Counted from the first letter of the stretch, positions 15,900 to 28,856 are shown. The stretch is 64,000 nt of DNA from Yamagishiella unicocca (GCA_003116995.1 BDSL01000061.1:124001-188000); one strand, 5' to 3'. The notes: a model not told the origin generated them from the letters alone. Translations and numbers: made by a program.

Positions 15900-17518
15900 G
15901 CGACGGAGCGGTGCAGGGCAGGTGGAGTCGGGTTGCTGTGACATAATGGGATATTGCCGCCATGAGGCGGAGGTACGGCCCGTACGTAAGTTAGGTTGCG
16001 TCATGTGGGTTGACTGCTGCTTAGTGCAGAAGCACCACAGCGGCGTGAGGAGCAAGTTCGGATGTAGTAATGGGGCGTGGGCGGGTACTTAAGCGCTACC
16101 TGTAAACGGTAGTCTATCGCGCGTGTGGCGTATGAGGTGTTAAGCTGGCGGCAGAGATGGATACTTGGGGGATGATGCTTATGCAGGCATTGTGAAACGC
16201 GTCCGACGAAATGGGTGTCAGAGGGGGAAGGAGCACGCAGTGTACAGCTGTACCGCTCGTAGGCGGCACGCGGCATGTTCATTTAGAAGGAAGCGCACGC
16301 GACATGGAACCTTGCCGAAAGATTGCAAGGTCAACGGTTTTGCGTTCCCAGGGGCGGTAACTCCAACGACCGCTTGTCCTGGCTACCGTCATAATAAGAT
16401 TGGATCCGCGAGGCAGCCTTCGCGGGGATTGTGTACCCGTAAGTTGCATCGCGTCTTGGCGGGAAGGGGTGGTAAGGGACACCGACCTACAGCGTAGCCT
16501 GCCGTACTTAAGAGCGGGTTAAGTTACCGGACGTCGTATCCTGCGGAATGGCTGTGTTCTCCCTCGAGCTGTCCGAAAGCGCTCATAATTTTGCGCGTTT
16601 GGAGTCGAGATGGCGATGCGATGGCGGGCAACCTTGCCGCAGCTGCACCCCGGCGGGATGGACTGTAAGCGTTAGCACACGTTGGCACAGGCCGTGGGAA
16701 CTGGTGGGGACGTACTTGCACAGCAGGACAGCAACCTGCCCACTCCAACGCATAGTGGGCCGCATAGCCGGCAAACTATGCGACGGGCATCATAGTGTCA
16801 GCTGGTGGCCACGGGCCTTGCAGTCAGCGACGTCTGCTCGTGGACAGCAATGGTACAGCATTGGAAAGGCTACACGAAGGATGAGCACAGATACCCATGT
16901 AACGCTATCTTCACGTCGTCGACCGTGGGTGGTTGGGGCACGGATGGGATTGCATGTCAGTTCATTCCTTTCACCGACAGCGCAGGTTAATAGATAGATT
17001 TTGACAGCGATATTGCACCAACGAATGTATTGTAAGCGGTGGTGTAAATGCCAAGAGATTTAATCGGACACTTCTAGGGTTCGGATGAGCAAAGTACCTG
17101 TACCCTTGGCTTCGGGGCCACGTGCATTGGATAATAATGCAACGGTATGAGAAGCGGCTGACAAGACAAGCAGATGGTAGCCCATAGCCTAACGCTCCTT
17201 TGCCGGACTAAATTTGCGAGCGCAAGAATCCCAGACCCTGGAGCAGAGTTTACATTCCTGTGAAGCCTGGATTATACATAATATTCTCATAGCGTAGTTT
17301 GCAAAATGGGCAATGTTGCGGAATACTATGCCCGATCATCTTTGAACGGTCGATTTTGGATCCAGCCCATCTATTGTAAAATTGCTTCAACTCTGCGTCC
17401 ACTGTTGGCACCTGACATCTAATCTAGTTGACGTAGATAGGTTGACATTTACTTAGCCATTGATTAAAGTTTGACTTGCCCAACTTCTTTGACGCTATTA
17501 GACCCACGCTCAAGGGGG
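15900..17518. other. Intergenic, no gene seen
   Basis: A TGTAA at 16101-16105 is a candidate poly(A) signal for the GARS gene. The remaining ~1.4 kb has mixed composition and small unconvincing frames on both strands, with no tandem repeat or transposon signature recognised. The last few hundred bases are AT-richer, as expected for a promoter region. Confidence 0.45.
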
Positions 17519-20476
17519 ATGGAAGGCCTAAATGGCTTGACACCTGTCGCGGGGGCATCAATGGCCTCCCCACGTTGGCCTTCAGCACGCCTGGCACCCA
17601 TACGCCCTGCCGTAAGAGACCAGCGCGAAGTGTCTTCGCGGTCGCAATGCGGTCATTCGATTATCGCAGCAGCCGGGCAGCATCATTTTGCTACTGTTCC
17701 TTTGCCAGCAACACTTAAAGTTGCTGGCTGCCGTCAACCGGCTGTCATGACAGCCAACGTTGCCGAACAACCGGCATTCTTGTCTTACACCAGCGGAGGG
17801 CCTTTCCGATCGCTAATCCACACCAGTGACGCACATGGAAGTTCACTGGATTCATTCCTCCTTGATCCCTTAGCCTGGCTGGTGCGCCTGCTTTGGCGAC
17901 TTCAGTCGATGTTCGTGCAGCTGTTCACTGGGTCACAGAAAAGCAGCTTCGCCAAGCAAGCAGCATCCGGCACCACACACCAGGGCGGCGCATCTGCTTG
18001 CGACTCAGTCATGGCTTCGTCAAAGCGTATCCCCGCTGCTGCAGCAGCCCCGGTCACAAGGCGCTGCACTTCAGGCCGGTATGTGCCACCGACAGCTACT
18101 GGCCGTGAATCTTCGCAAACGCAGACTAGGCTGGTCGCAACCCAGGCGGCACCTATGGCCAGCGGACAGGTGGGGAGATGTGTGTATGTGAGGGGGTTGC
18201 ATGCGTGCGTGTCAGGCGGGGGCGGGGATGGATTTACGGGTTTTAGGGTTTACGTAAGTGTTGTTTGGGTATGGGCGTCACCGTAACGAGTGCCCAACAA
18301 ACCCCTACTGCAGAGATCATTCATGCCCATTGCGGCACTGGCTATCACGGCTGCGGCGGCTCTCGCGTGCACCGGCTACTGGATGTCCCAGCGTTGGAGG
18401 ACGGCGATGGAGGGCCAGAAGGAAACACAACAACGTATTGCCGTAAAGAAGGACAGCCTCGCTCGCCAGAAGCAGGTACGGATGTCTTCTCTCTGCAGGC
18501 AGTCTGATCAGTCACACCACACACGTCCTAGATTGCGCCAATGAATGGCCGCATCCATATTCCACAAAGGGCCTCATTGGTCCGTTGGGAACATCTGTTA
18601 CTTGATTGTCCGGGGAGGGGCGTTAATATTACCAAAACACAGAAACGCCGCTACCTAGCTTGATGGCAAGAGGATAAAAGACGATGGCATCATTACGCAT
18701 AATCATCCTTCGGCAATACTTCCCTAGCTATCCTGAATAACCCCCACTGTTGCAGCGCTTTCAGCGTGCACTCGTCGTGGACAGCGTTAACCTCGAGCTA
18801 CCGCCGATTAAGGTGCGTGGAATCACAGCAAGTATATGGCAGCGCGTATAACCTTGTTGTGGTTACACATTGTGGCTGGTGAACTGACACCGTTGCTCTG
18901 GGCCCTGCGACCCACAGGACATGGACGTGCAACCTGGGCCTGTACGAGTTGAGCAGATCCTACAAGGTTCCCCTCAGCCGCCGGCGTCATCTCCCAACAA
19001 TGCGCAACGGGGCAATGTTATGCCAGGGCTTGGGGGTGAAGGCCTTCGGCAGTGGCAACAGTTCATGTCGGCATCACGAGCTCAAGACGTAAGCTGGCGT
19101 GTGCAACTGTATAGACAAGTGACCAGCCCTCCCAGTATGCTGTCGGTCCAAAACTTGAAGCCGATCCAACTAGGGCGCCCACGCGTTTCATGGTACGCGA
19201 TGTTCCCTAAAGTCCGACTTTCAGCGTACCGCCATTGCTCTGCCTTTTTGGCCACCAGGTTACAAACGTGTCGGACCACCTCCGCGGCGGTGGCGGGCGC
19301 GGAGCAGTGGAGCCGCCGTCAGATCGACCGTACATCGCGTTGGACGACCGCATGCTCGCTGACTTGTCCGAGCGCATCCGCCGAGCCAACGACGTCAGCG
19401 CTGCCGGCGGAGCAGCGCAGCCAATACCCGTAATCACGTTTGAGCAGCTGTACGCCAACAACCAGGAAAGCGACGAGGAGGCCATGGCGCGCCGAGCCGC
19501 AGAGCGCAAAGCACGATGGTGAGTAACCTGACCGTCGTCTCTTCCGACGATAATCCCATGTGCAAGGACGACCATGACACTCTTTGCTGATTTTGCCTAC
19601 AGGCAAAAACAACAACCCGTTGAGGGCGGTGCGGGGGCTCGCAACGTTGTAGCCCCCCGAGCAGTGCCTGTCGAGAAGAAAGAGCCGGTTGTGGCGCCAC
19701 CTGTGAGCAAAGCCCGGCCCAAGGCACTTGATGCCAGCAATCCCTTTGCCGTGGGCCTCTTTCCAAACGCCGGTGCTGCCCCTGCTCCGAGCTCCGTGGA
19801 CGCCGGCAGCCCCTCCACGAGCAGGATCAGCAGCGTCAGCGCCGGCGTGCAGTCACAGGAACCCCAACACCTGCCAACCTTACGCGTGGAACCAGGCAGC
19901 TCAGCCAGCGGTACGGCCGGGTGGGCAGCTTCTCGGAATCGCCCTGCAGAAACGTCTGCGCAGCCAGCATTGGGATTCGCTGAGCGGGCAGCTGCGAGCA
20001 ATCGTTCAGGCAGTGATGGCAGCAGCGCAGTTCACCGTGCTCCTGAACCTGCCTTGGATGATCAGGACGTGCGCAATGTGGAGAGCCCTGAACACAGCGA
20101 TACGTCCGCACAAGTTGCGGTACCGGTAGCTGAAGAAATGAGAGCCCGCACCAGCGTTGCTGAAGACAGTGAGGCACGCGCAAGTGATGCCCGACAACTA
20201 CTTATTGAGTACGATGCTGTGGGCAACCGGCAAACCTCCCCGTCTGCCCTTCGAGAGGTAGACACCATGCTACCACAACATCAGCAAGACGACCTGCCGG
20301 CGAGTCCCAGCCGGCTTAAGCGTGCACCCGCAGCCGGCCCGCTGCGCATGCCTGAAACACATGCACCAGCCTTGGCACGGCTCATGCGCCGCCCCACCGC
20401 GGGTTCGGCCGTTGCGGACGTGTACAAGAGTCGAGCTGTCAGTCCAGATTTACAGCTAAGCGACGCGGTCCAATGA
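17519..20476 (+). CDS. Hypothetical single-pass membrane protein with long disordered tail
   Basis: Exons 17519-18169, 18314-18475, 18756-18812, 18918-19088, 19259-19518 and 19603-20476 join in phase into 724 residues. The start at 17519 is the first in-frame ATG. Residues 1-~217 are Ser/Ala/Arg-rich and could include an organelle-targeting signal. Exon 2 opens with a clear transmembrane helix (PIAALAITAAAALACTGYWM, residues ~222-241), followed by a basic, coiled-coil-like segment (QKETQQRIAVKKDSLARQKQ). A conserved-looking block at about residues 370-435 includes DRMLADLSERIRRAND and ends in a basic MARRAAERKARW stretch. The rest (to 724) is Ser/Pro/Ala-rich and probably disordered. I recognise no family and assign no function. 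The regular phase across five introns argues for a real gene. Confidence 0.6.
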
Positions 20477-20986
20477 CGAAGATGATGTTGAAGCTCGAGG
20501 GCCATATGTCAGTCACGGGCGCAAACGTATTATCTGGATCTTTGTTCCGTTGATCATAACCAGCGCAGTGAGGTGGTTGCCTTCGCCCCGTTGTTGGTTG
20601 CGGCATGTGTGCATTGCATTCAGCAGCGTGTACAAATCTTTACAGGCAGGGCTGGTCCTAGCTTGATGTACATCTAGGCGAGGATGTTTGGTGTTGGAAG
20701 GGCCGCATGACAAGATCATGAGATTGGCCCAAATATGCTCATTTCTGACATGGCTATCTAGCCGGAAAACGTTTAGATTACCTTGTATCGACGCCGACGC
20801 TGGCAGCTGTTGCTGATAATCCTTCAAGAGGTAAATCTCTGGGCCTGACATGGCATCGACCAGGCATTCAGACCTGCCATGCAAAGCTTACAATACTCGT
20901 TGTACACGTCGTTATTCGACCAGTGTTGCCCCCGGCTACATATAGCCTGCACATATAACACTGATTTAGAAGTCACCATACAGCTC

Positions 20987-20991
20987 TGTAA
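20987..20991 (+). terminator. TGTAA, possible poly(A) signal
   Basis: It is the first TGTAA I notice after the stop at 20476. A 3'UTR of about 510 bases is normal for this group of algae. Confidence 0.3.
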
Positions 20992-21365
20992 CGACTACTG
21001 CCACCAGCAGACAAACGGTCAGTATCGAGAATCATGCTGCACGTGTACACGGGCGTATACTACAATCTCGTGGAAGCGGCCATCGTTCAGTGCTTAGCTT
21101 AGCGGTCGCGCCTGTACCCCTTTGCTGAGTCATCTGGAAGCACGGATCATGTACGTGTGGCATTTCGGGTCGTGAAGAATGCAACTGACGTCATACGGTG
21201 TAATGCTGGTCGCAGCGTATGACGGTATTGAATGACAACTTGCAGCGCCACTCACCCCTGGACGGAGGGCAGGTAACGTTTTCAGGTATTGTGGACAGAA
21301 CATTTCTGCCCAAATTCCGTTTGCATGATGCCGACAACATTTCACACTGTCATCTTGATTTTCCA

Positions 21366-21370
21366 TTACA
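21366..21370 (-). terminator. TGTAA on minus strand, poly(A) signal for fucosyltransferase
   Basis: TTACA on plus lies about 300 bases beyond the fucosyltransferase stop, in the right orientation. Confidence 0.35.
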
Positions 21371-21671
21371 GCCCTGCCCGTGTCCAGCACGGCGTCGACA
21401 TGCAAGGAGAAGAACAAAAATAAAAATCATCCAACCATGCGTCATTTCGTCCGTACAGCGAATGCCCTGCACAACGCCAGCCCGACGCTGGCTGGCTGGC
21501 CAAAACATACCGGTGGTCACAGACTCCATCCAGATCACTGTCCAAATCATCGAGGGCCCCGTAAACAACCCATGGGGCTTATAAGGGCGTAATTACCATT
21601 TTTAATCACATTTGGGTATCATATGCCTTAAGTGCAACGGGGACTGGATTGAGTATTATGTAGTCGCTTGC

Positions 21672-24314
21672 TCAGGCCTTAACATGGTAATCCTTGGTCC
21701 ATTCTTTGTCAAAAAGACACGTCGTGTAGTTTTGGGGTCGATACCTGTTCTTCAGGGCAATGCGGCAAAGCTGGCAACGCGAGTGCGGCTGACGCACGTG
21801 AGAGCGCTCCGTCATCGCCAGGAAGCTGGGAGCCAGCTGCTTCCACTCTCGGGACTTCCACGCCAGCTTGGCTTCGTACGCAGACCGATCGTTTGCCAAA
21901 CGGTCCAGCTCCTGGAAACATAAATGGGCAGAGTCGCGGATAGTGCTCCTTTGTGGCATGATAGATTTTGGAAGAAGTCAAGAGGGAGACTGGATCCGGG
22001 CCCTACACCTAACACGCGAGACGAAAGCTACACTAGGCAATCCGAAGTGGCAGGCGCTGGCACGAAGACTATGCAGAAAGAAAAGCTTGGCCTAGCCGAA
22101 GCTCCACAGCTCGCCTCCTACCTTCATGAGCGCCTCCGGGGATCCGAGCTTGTTGTAGTCTATTATCGCGTTTGGATCGGGCAGGAAATCCGCCACATTG
22201 TGAGGACCCAGGTAGACGGGCACGCAACCGGCTTCAAGGGCCTGGGTTGCAGGTGCGCAGTAACGTCAGGAGACCAGGGCCGGGGTTGTTGTCCAGTTGT
22301 GGTGTTACCACCTGGCGTCAAGTAAACATGCAAAGCTGAGATGCCGGGCGGAACTGCTTGCGCTCGCCACTGAACGACCCCCTCGCCTTACCTGCCAGAG
22401 CTTCTCTGTGATGTAGTCCTTGGTGATCGAGTTCTCCATGGCTACACAGAACTTATAGCCACGAATCAGGTCCAATTTGTCAAAGCTGCCTTTCACCTAG
22501 CATTGCAAGTACAAATGGCAAGGGTAGTGATAACATGCATTGCCTGGAGGCACCCATCTGGCGGGTCCCAATAGGCCAACACTAACCCCAGTGATGAAGA
22601 GGTGAGAAGTTGGCCTGTAGGAAACATGACCGTGGCTACGTCTACAGCTCTCAAACCCGCTACCGTGTGGTCCCTCAAGTAATAATCGCTCCCTGATGGC
22701 AGGCAGTCCAGAGAATAACGGTAACCATGCGAAAGGGCCGCACGCATGAGGACGCGAATAGCGTCTAGGGCGTAGTTTACTGTTGTAGCGTGAACCTAGC
22801 AGAACCATGCGAAACATATGCAGATACTTTGCGGAAAGGCTGATTAACTAGCCGCTGAAATACAGCAGAAATTCCTCTAGCAAGCGGAGCTGAAAGGGCA
22901 ACTCCTAGAGAGTGTTCTGGAAGGCTGATGGCGCTTGTACGGCATGGCTGCCGAACTTTCCGTGCCGGCCCTATAAATCGTCTTTGCCGTCCAGTAGACG
23001 GGGGACTCTAAACATTGCTGAAAAACTAAAGGGTCTGCGGGGTCGTGCCCTGCCTGAGACATACGTAATTGACGTCTTACGTTGCACTCCCGTGCACGCC
23101 AACATTTATGCATACAGCAACGGAGGTGCATGTGCGCTTCGGAACGGCACGTGCCGAGGGAGGAACATATACGGCAGGTTCCTTAGCTCATCCCCGTTGA
23201 ACAAGCCTAGGTAATGTGGTCAGCGCATCCGATAAAACGATTGACGGAGGGCACAGGGGGAGAGCCTAGGCAGCAACTCGAAACCAGCAAACATGGACAC
23301 TTTGACCCCGTCCATGACCTCACCTCCATATTGCGGTCACAATGACCCCAGCTGTGCGTGGGAATCGTTGCATGATTCAAACTTATAACCTGCGTGACAG
23401 ATCCAAAAGCAGACCCCAAAGTTCAAGACAAATACACGCGCATGGTTGCCACGACGGGAAGTGCCGTGCTTACCTTGCGCATAATTTCCGACCTCCCGCT
23501 TCTTGCGCCGCAGTTGCTGTTCACATACACTAGGGCCGTCTTTTTCTCCTCAAACGGCGTTGGTGCTTTGAATAAGGCCGTCACCTGTTTTCACAGTGAC
23601 AGCCTTAGCAGCTATCAGCAAGGCAATCACTGTCGTTACTGCCCTCCTTAAAAGCCACACCCCCTGGAACCAGCCCTGCACCCCATATGGCATGGCACAC
23701 GACAGGACGTGACCTACCTGCTTCTCGTTATAATCAAAATAGAACACAGGCACCTGAGAACAGCTTCGGTAGCTTGATTCGATGTCGAAAGCTTTCATAA
23801 AGTCCACATCATCTAATGCAGGGTAATAGTCGGCTGACTCCATGCTCATTCCTACAAGGAGCTGCTTGGGGTGATGCTTAACCACTTCCGCCGCCCCGCC
23901 CATCGAAGGTATATGGTACCAGAGCGCATCCGCTGTATCGGCATTGATTCCCGAGCCGTAGCGGCAGTTGATCACGGTATTGCCGATTTTGCAGTCTGGC
24001 TGGAGCCCCTCGAAGTCATTGCCGAAGAAATGCCCTGTCTGCACGCCAATTGTAACTTCTTCCACGGGCTTGAACGAATACTCTTCGAGCTCCGTTCGCA
24101 CTTGCTGTCGTTGCGTAGCAACCTTTGGCGTGTCCTTAGGCCCGCCAGTTCGTCCTAGTGCCACAGCAGAACTTGGCCCCAAGCTTGATACCCCAGCTGA
24201 TCGTTGCTTTACCTCAATCCGATAAGGATGCTGGATATGCTCGCGGAAGTTCAAAAAGCCCACAGTCGCAAGGAAGACCCCAACGAAAAGGCCTAGGTTG
24301 TTAATTCTTGTCAT
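21672..24314 (-). CDS. Alpha-1,3-fucosyltransferase (GT10)
   Basis: This family transfers fucose from GDP-fucose to N-acetylglucosamine of N-glycans in the Golgi. Exons on the minus strand: 24314-23718, 23584-23474, 23389-23324, 22496-22392, 22241-22122, 21911-21672, giving 412 residues. An N-terminal signal-anchor (LGLFVGVFLATVGFL, residues ~7-21) indicates a type II protein. Next come ALWYHIPS, QLLVGMSMESADYYP and VFYFDYNE. Exon 2 holds the donor-site strand LVYVNSNCGARSGR, exon 3 THSWGHCDRN, and exon 4 the family signature YKFCVAMENSITKDYITEKLW. Exon 5 continues with EAGCVPVYLGPHNVADFLP. A C-terminal CQLC resembles the CxxC of plant and invertebrate core fucosyltransferases, which favours core alpha-1,3 activity (inference). 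The large 827-bp intron 22497-23323 could hide a small extra exon, but the protein reads continuously without one. Confidence 0.92.
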
Positions 24315-25157
24315 TGCGACGAAAAATGAATATGGCCACGTTACTACTATTACATTTCACAAGTATTCATACGTCGGAAGTGTGATAATGCGCGTAGCCT
24401 GGTTTTGTTGTATTTACAAGGATGAGCAGCTATCCTTCGCTTGGGCATCGCACTGGTAGTCAACCGAATCCATTGCATCGGAACCGTTGCATTTCCATGA
24501 TAATGCCATCCTTGTACTGACATTTGTACGTCCTGTGGCCATGGACCATTCCGCACTCCAGCCGATTTACTGGCTGGTGCGGAGCAGTAAGGGCTGAGAA
24601 ACCAAGCCCCGCCAACCCAAAAGCCAGACCGACTCCTCTGCCGAAGCTAAATTGTGGTAACAGACGAAAACAAGTACAAGCATTCCGCCCTCTTTTCGTC
24701 GCAATCACTATTGCATTTACATCGCTTCAAGGAAATTGGGGTCTGAGGCCTTACGATGAGCCTAGGACATATTCATCAACATCCGTTATTACCGCTCTCT
24801 ACCTGGTGGAAGGGAGCCATAGTAGTTATGGTGTGTCCTCCTCGATGCGATAATCGGACGACGCTTCAGATTAGATAGTGGGAGGGCACTTGCGATTAGG
24901 AGCGGAGGAGTACCAATGGGTAGGTGGGAAAGAAGGGCTGGCTTGGCTAACGCATCATACAAGATCACATTGTGCCGGTAAACTGCCGGGTAATGGCCCC
25001 GTAAACAGGCGTAAACCCACGACAAAGAGGGTTAGGGGGAAAGAGGGGAATCGCGTCACCGTATGGCACCGTCCCGTCCGATCACCCCTTCCTCGCCGCC
25101 TCGCCGGCGGGGGAGGTGGTCTTCACGGGCCGCCCGGGTGCCGAGGAATTGCCCGAC
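24315..25157. other. Intergenic, promoter side of fucosyltransferase
   Basis: No gene is supported. From about 25060 the sequence becomes GC-rich and contains a frame (ending near 25160) that may be the tail of a degraded transposon protein. I could not identify it. Confidence 0.35.
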
Positions 25158-25180
25158 GGTTGACTCAGGTGCGGTTTTGT

Positions 25181-25278
25181 GGGTGTGTTTGGGTTATGGG
25201 GCCTGGGGGCCCCGCTCTGCTTTCTTTTGTGGGTGCTTTTGGGATATGGGGCTTGGGGCCCCCGTTTTGCCGGGTCAC
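25181..25278 (+). repeat. Two tandem ~49-bp units, possible LINE 3' tail
   Basis: The unit (GGGTGTGTTTGGGTTATGGG then GCCTGGGGGCCCC...) is repeated with substitutions at 25181 and 25230. The following 300 bases are G/T-rich and end at about 25555 in CTTGTAATACTCGC, much like the untranslated 3' part of a 5'-truncated non-LTR retrotransposon on the plus strand. This is an inference from style only. Confidence 0.4.
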
Positions 25279-25570
25279 GCTCCTCGCGTCTCGCTGCTGG
25301 CTTGGTGCAGGTGCTTCGTGTTTCCTGGACGCGCTTGTGCTCCTCCCCGTGCTTTGAGTTGTGCGTGCTGCCTTCTCCGTGTCCTCGTGTTTGGCTGCCT
25401 TCGGCTTTGGCCCTTTCCCGGCCGGTGAGGGCGGGCTCTTTTGCCCAGTGATCTGTGTCGTGTTCTGGCCCATCGGGCCCGCGTGGTTGCGCTTCCGCGC
25501 TTGTAGCCGTTCTGGCTCCCTTGTAATACTCGCATTCTGCTTAAAGAGACAAATGGAGCTTGCAACGAGC

Positions 25571-26170
25571 TAAGAATCCTAATGCAAAGAGCGCCGCATT
25601 TCATGACCGGTTGCGAAGTAGCGGCGGGAAGGCTGGTTCCTTGGATGTTGTTGTAAATATTTATTGAAGTAAAATTCATAAAAAGTCCGGAGGTGACTGG
25701 TTATGAAAGGCGTAGTAAAGCGTGCTTGTCTGGCGTCCGTGACGTACCGTGTGCAAGTATAGTCGCCGACTGAATGCTAGCGCGGAGCGGCCAGCGGATC
25801 CCTGTTGCCGACGCGGTCGCACAGGAGCAGGTAAGGAGCTGCTGCGAGGGAAGAGGGTATGTCAAAGACGGAAAGGGGCGCGAAGGGAGGGGATGTGCTG
25901 GCATAGAACATGTCTCACCAGCCGCGCAGGAAAACCTGCCGCCGTCCGCCGGACCTTGGTCTTCAGGAGCCACCCCACACCGTTTTGACACCCTATCAGC
26001 TGACAACGTGTCAGGCCCCACAGCAGGCTTCGGCCGTCACGGACACTAGTATTAGTTCGTGCCTTCCTGGCTGACCGGAGTGGCCGACTCCAGGCCTGAC
26101 TGGCGTGCGCTGTCGTGAGCGCTCAGGCTACAACTGACCAGGTCGTAGGCACGTTAGGAGGTGAATGCCG
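25571..26170. other. Intergenic, nothing recognised
   Basis: The composition is mixed and there is no long or phased reading frame, no repeat and no RNA gene that I can support. Confidence 0.4.
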
Positions 26171-26741
26171 TGTCACGACACACAGCGTGCTGTGCAGGGC
26201 AGGTGAGCGGAGTTTGTCGAGGATTCGCCGCTCCAGAGGCCGCCTGGCTGCCGGACGCGGCACCGACGCGCGTGCGTCGGCTCTTGGAGAGAAGAGAGCG
26301 AAAAGACTGCCGGACACGGCTGAGCTATCAACACACTGCGACGTGCAAGTTGTGCGATGCTGTTGAGACAATGGGCAGAGGTACGCTTAGTCTTACGGCA
26401 GGCAATGTGTCAGTACAAGGCTGTTTCTTCCAGACTATGTTGTGCGACAAACTCCGCTGCCTGGGCATTCCAGGCAGCGGGCCTAGGTGCGCTCCCGAAC
26501 GTGGCTAACTGCCATCCCTGGAGCACATCTGCCATTGCTGCCGACACATGCACATGTGTCGGTTGGCTTCGCATCTACTGCAACGATAGCACTAATATAA
26601 CTACCGTAATTACCGGCAATCAAAGCCATGTAACCACATCTACCAGACAACGCTAACTGCGGGGCGCAACTCATGCCCTTAGCGTACGGCAACCAACGCA
26701 CTCTGCACGCGCTGTGATGGTTACTCGCTGTGTCGTGACAG
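26171..26741. repeat. Nested imperfect inverted repeats, possible MITE remnant
   Basis: TGTCACGACACACAGCG at 26171 is matched in inverted form by CGCTGTGTCGTGACA at 26727. Inside, GCGGAGTTTGTCG at 26209 is inverted as CGACAAACTCCGC at 26446. A near-perfect 22-bp palindrome lies at 26541-26562. Nested inverted repeats of this sort occur in small non-autonomous DNA transposons. No flanking target duplication was identified. Confidence 0.35.
26541..26562. repeat. 22-bp near-perfect palindrome
   Basis: Ten-base arms CCGACACATG and CATGTGTCGG are separated by CA. There is no U-tract or coding context, so it is not a bacterial-type terminator. Confidence 0.8.
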
Positions 26742-28856
26742 CCGCAAGTCGCTACCTCTTCCGGGGTCTGCCCCGGGTATCCTGACTCCCGACCGAAGCG
26801 CGCCCCACAGCTGCACTGTTGCTTGCGGGGGCAACTATGCTCGACACTGTTGTTACACGTCTGCAACTGGGCACCTCGTGCGAGAGGGTACTTCGAGCAC
26901 GGCCGGGAATACCAGAAGTGGCATCCCGCTCGTGCTAAGGCGGCGGAGGCTCTGTGGGCCCGATGTGCGCACCTTATCCCTGCAGCTCCGATCGTGAGCC
27001 AGCTACCACCCAACACCGAAAGTTATAAGACGACGTCCGGTACTTAGTGTCAACGAACCATACCTAACAACACACTCGCGAGATATTTCACTCCAACCGT
27101 AATGCCCAGATACGCGTTCCTGGAGCGGCGCCGAAACATGGCTAATGCCCGCGAATCATTCATGCCGGTGCTGGGGCATGACAAACGGGTGTTGGCCAGC
27201 CCCCGTTCGGAATGGGATTCCGGTGTCCTACAGCAGCAGCAGTGCCGACGCGTCCAGGGGGGATGATGCCCACACCCAAGCCGCCATCGGCATTCCCACC
27301 TCCTTCCCCACCATCCAAGCCCACCTATGCGCTGTCAATGCCCCATAGCGGAATGAAGCGGACCGTATGGGGTAACCTTGCTGCCCAGCACCCTCAGCAG
27401 TTGTCGCGGTCTGAAACTTGCTATCGTTGAGGAGGGGCTAATACACCGGGCTACTGTTACCGGTAGTACAGGATGGCTTCAACATGTCCGCGCGTTGGCT
27501 GTCCCAGGATGGGCAAGGTTGCGCGCCAGGGAAGTAATTGCCCCAGTCCCTATGCCTTCAGGGCGGCTCCATGGGCGATTGACGCCTTTAGTTCGGGGAG
27601 GTGTTTGGACATCAGACGCCAATGGAAACGTAATACAACTCGTACTTGCACCCTAGCCGTGGTATTAGCCTACCACGGTTGCAACTATGTTGAAGCAATG
27701 CCTCGTATGGCAAATACACGCTCCCACACTACCCGCAACACCGCCGCCAGGTGACACCGCCCACACAAACCGTGGGCTTTTGTGTCTCTTAATACCACTA
27801 AGGGAAAGTTGTAAGGCGCTTCGGATGCCATTGTTGAGGAGCGCAAGATGCTATATTCCCTGCCAGCCAGCCACTGACGGTAGCCGCACAAAGGGTGCTG
27901 GAGGCCTCTTGAAAGGTTGAAATACCCATGGTAGAGAAGAATCAGTTAGCTTCTACCTGTTGCCTTGGGTAAAGCGTTTAACCTATAATTCGCTATTTGC
28001 ACCCTAAACCTATACTCTTACTGTTGCGACACCACCCGGATTGCCGCCTGGCAGATGCAAAACAATGGATACCCCTAACAGGCGTTTTCTAGAGCAGGTG
28101 GGCCGAAAACACTAGACACCTCACCGCGCCCAATTACTCAACACAGCGAACCCCGACAAGAAAGACAACCCAAGCACCCCTGGGCACCCGAAGGCCCACC
28201 ACTGGAAAAGACAAGCCAGCACGAGGGGCCCCAGGACCAGATGACAAGTTCGAGCCTGACGGTGTGCAAAACAGCGGGTTCCTTACAAGGATGACAACCC
28301 AGGTGCCCCTGGGTACGCCAAGAACGACAGCACGCGATCCCATCCTCCACACGCCCTGCCCAGCCCTGCCATCCACGCATACTGAACCGAAAATAACATA
28401 CACGATCACCTGCTTCATGAAGAAGACGGACCCGTCTTTGCCGAGTTATGGCCTTTCCAAATGAAGGGGCTTCAACGCCCATCAGTAGGACGGGTCTGCT
28501 GTAGTGAAGGGGTATTTCTACTCGACAGCGAACAACGCAACGTTAACAGTAGGTCTTCACTCCATACAGAAGATATGTTTGCAGTACAGACTGTAAAAAT
28601 TTCAGTGGTGACATCACGAGGGATTAATAATCACATGAAGGACTATTACGACCTAGAATCTCAGTTCAGCATCAGAGGATGGGGGTCCAGTAGGTGATTC
28701 CCTGAATTACAGATGTTGGAAACTGTAGTAATTGTCTTCTTGCTGTAAACGTATCTTCTTACATTGCTGCATTGCTCCACTGCTCGGCTCCCTGAGCATC
28801 CTGGCCCGTGTGGGCCTTACCAGGCCTCGTACACCGTAGCTCTCAGGACATCTAAG
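26742..28856. other. Intergenic; includes one imperfect ~45-bp repeat pair
   Basis: No gene is supported. Two diverged copies of a block (AAGAAAGACAACCCAAGCAC at 28157, AAGGATGACAACCCAGGTGC at 28287) lie about 130 bases apart, probably inside transposon debris. Small frames at 27145-27430 and 28138-28482 have no recognised homology and no splice support. Confidence 0.35.

Larger units (their letters stand above)
20477..21671. other. Convergent intergenic region with two poly(A) signals
   Basis: It separates the hypothetical protein (+) from the fucosyltransferase (-). TGTAA on plus at 20987 and TTACA (TGTAA on minus) at 21366 are plausible 3' ends. I see no further gene. Confidence 0.4.

Noticed and set aside
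24878..25451. Overlapping frames of 159 and 121 codons
   Set aside because: Low-complexity Gly/Trp/Leu-rich translation of G/T-rich repeats; more like a retrotransposon tail.
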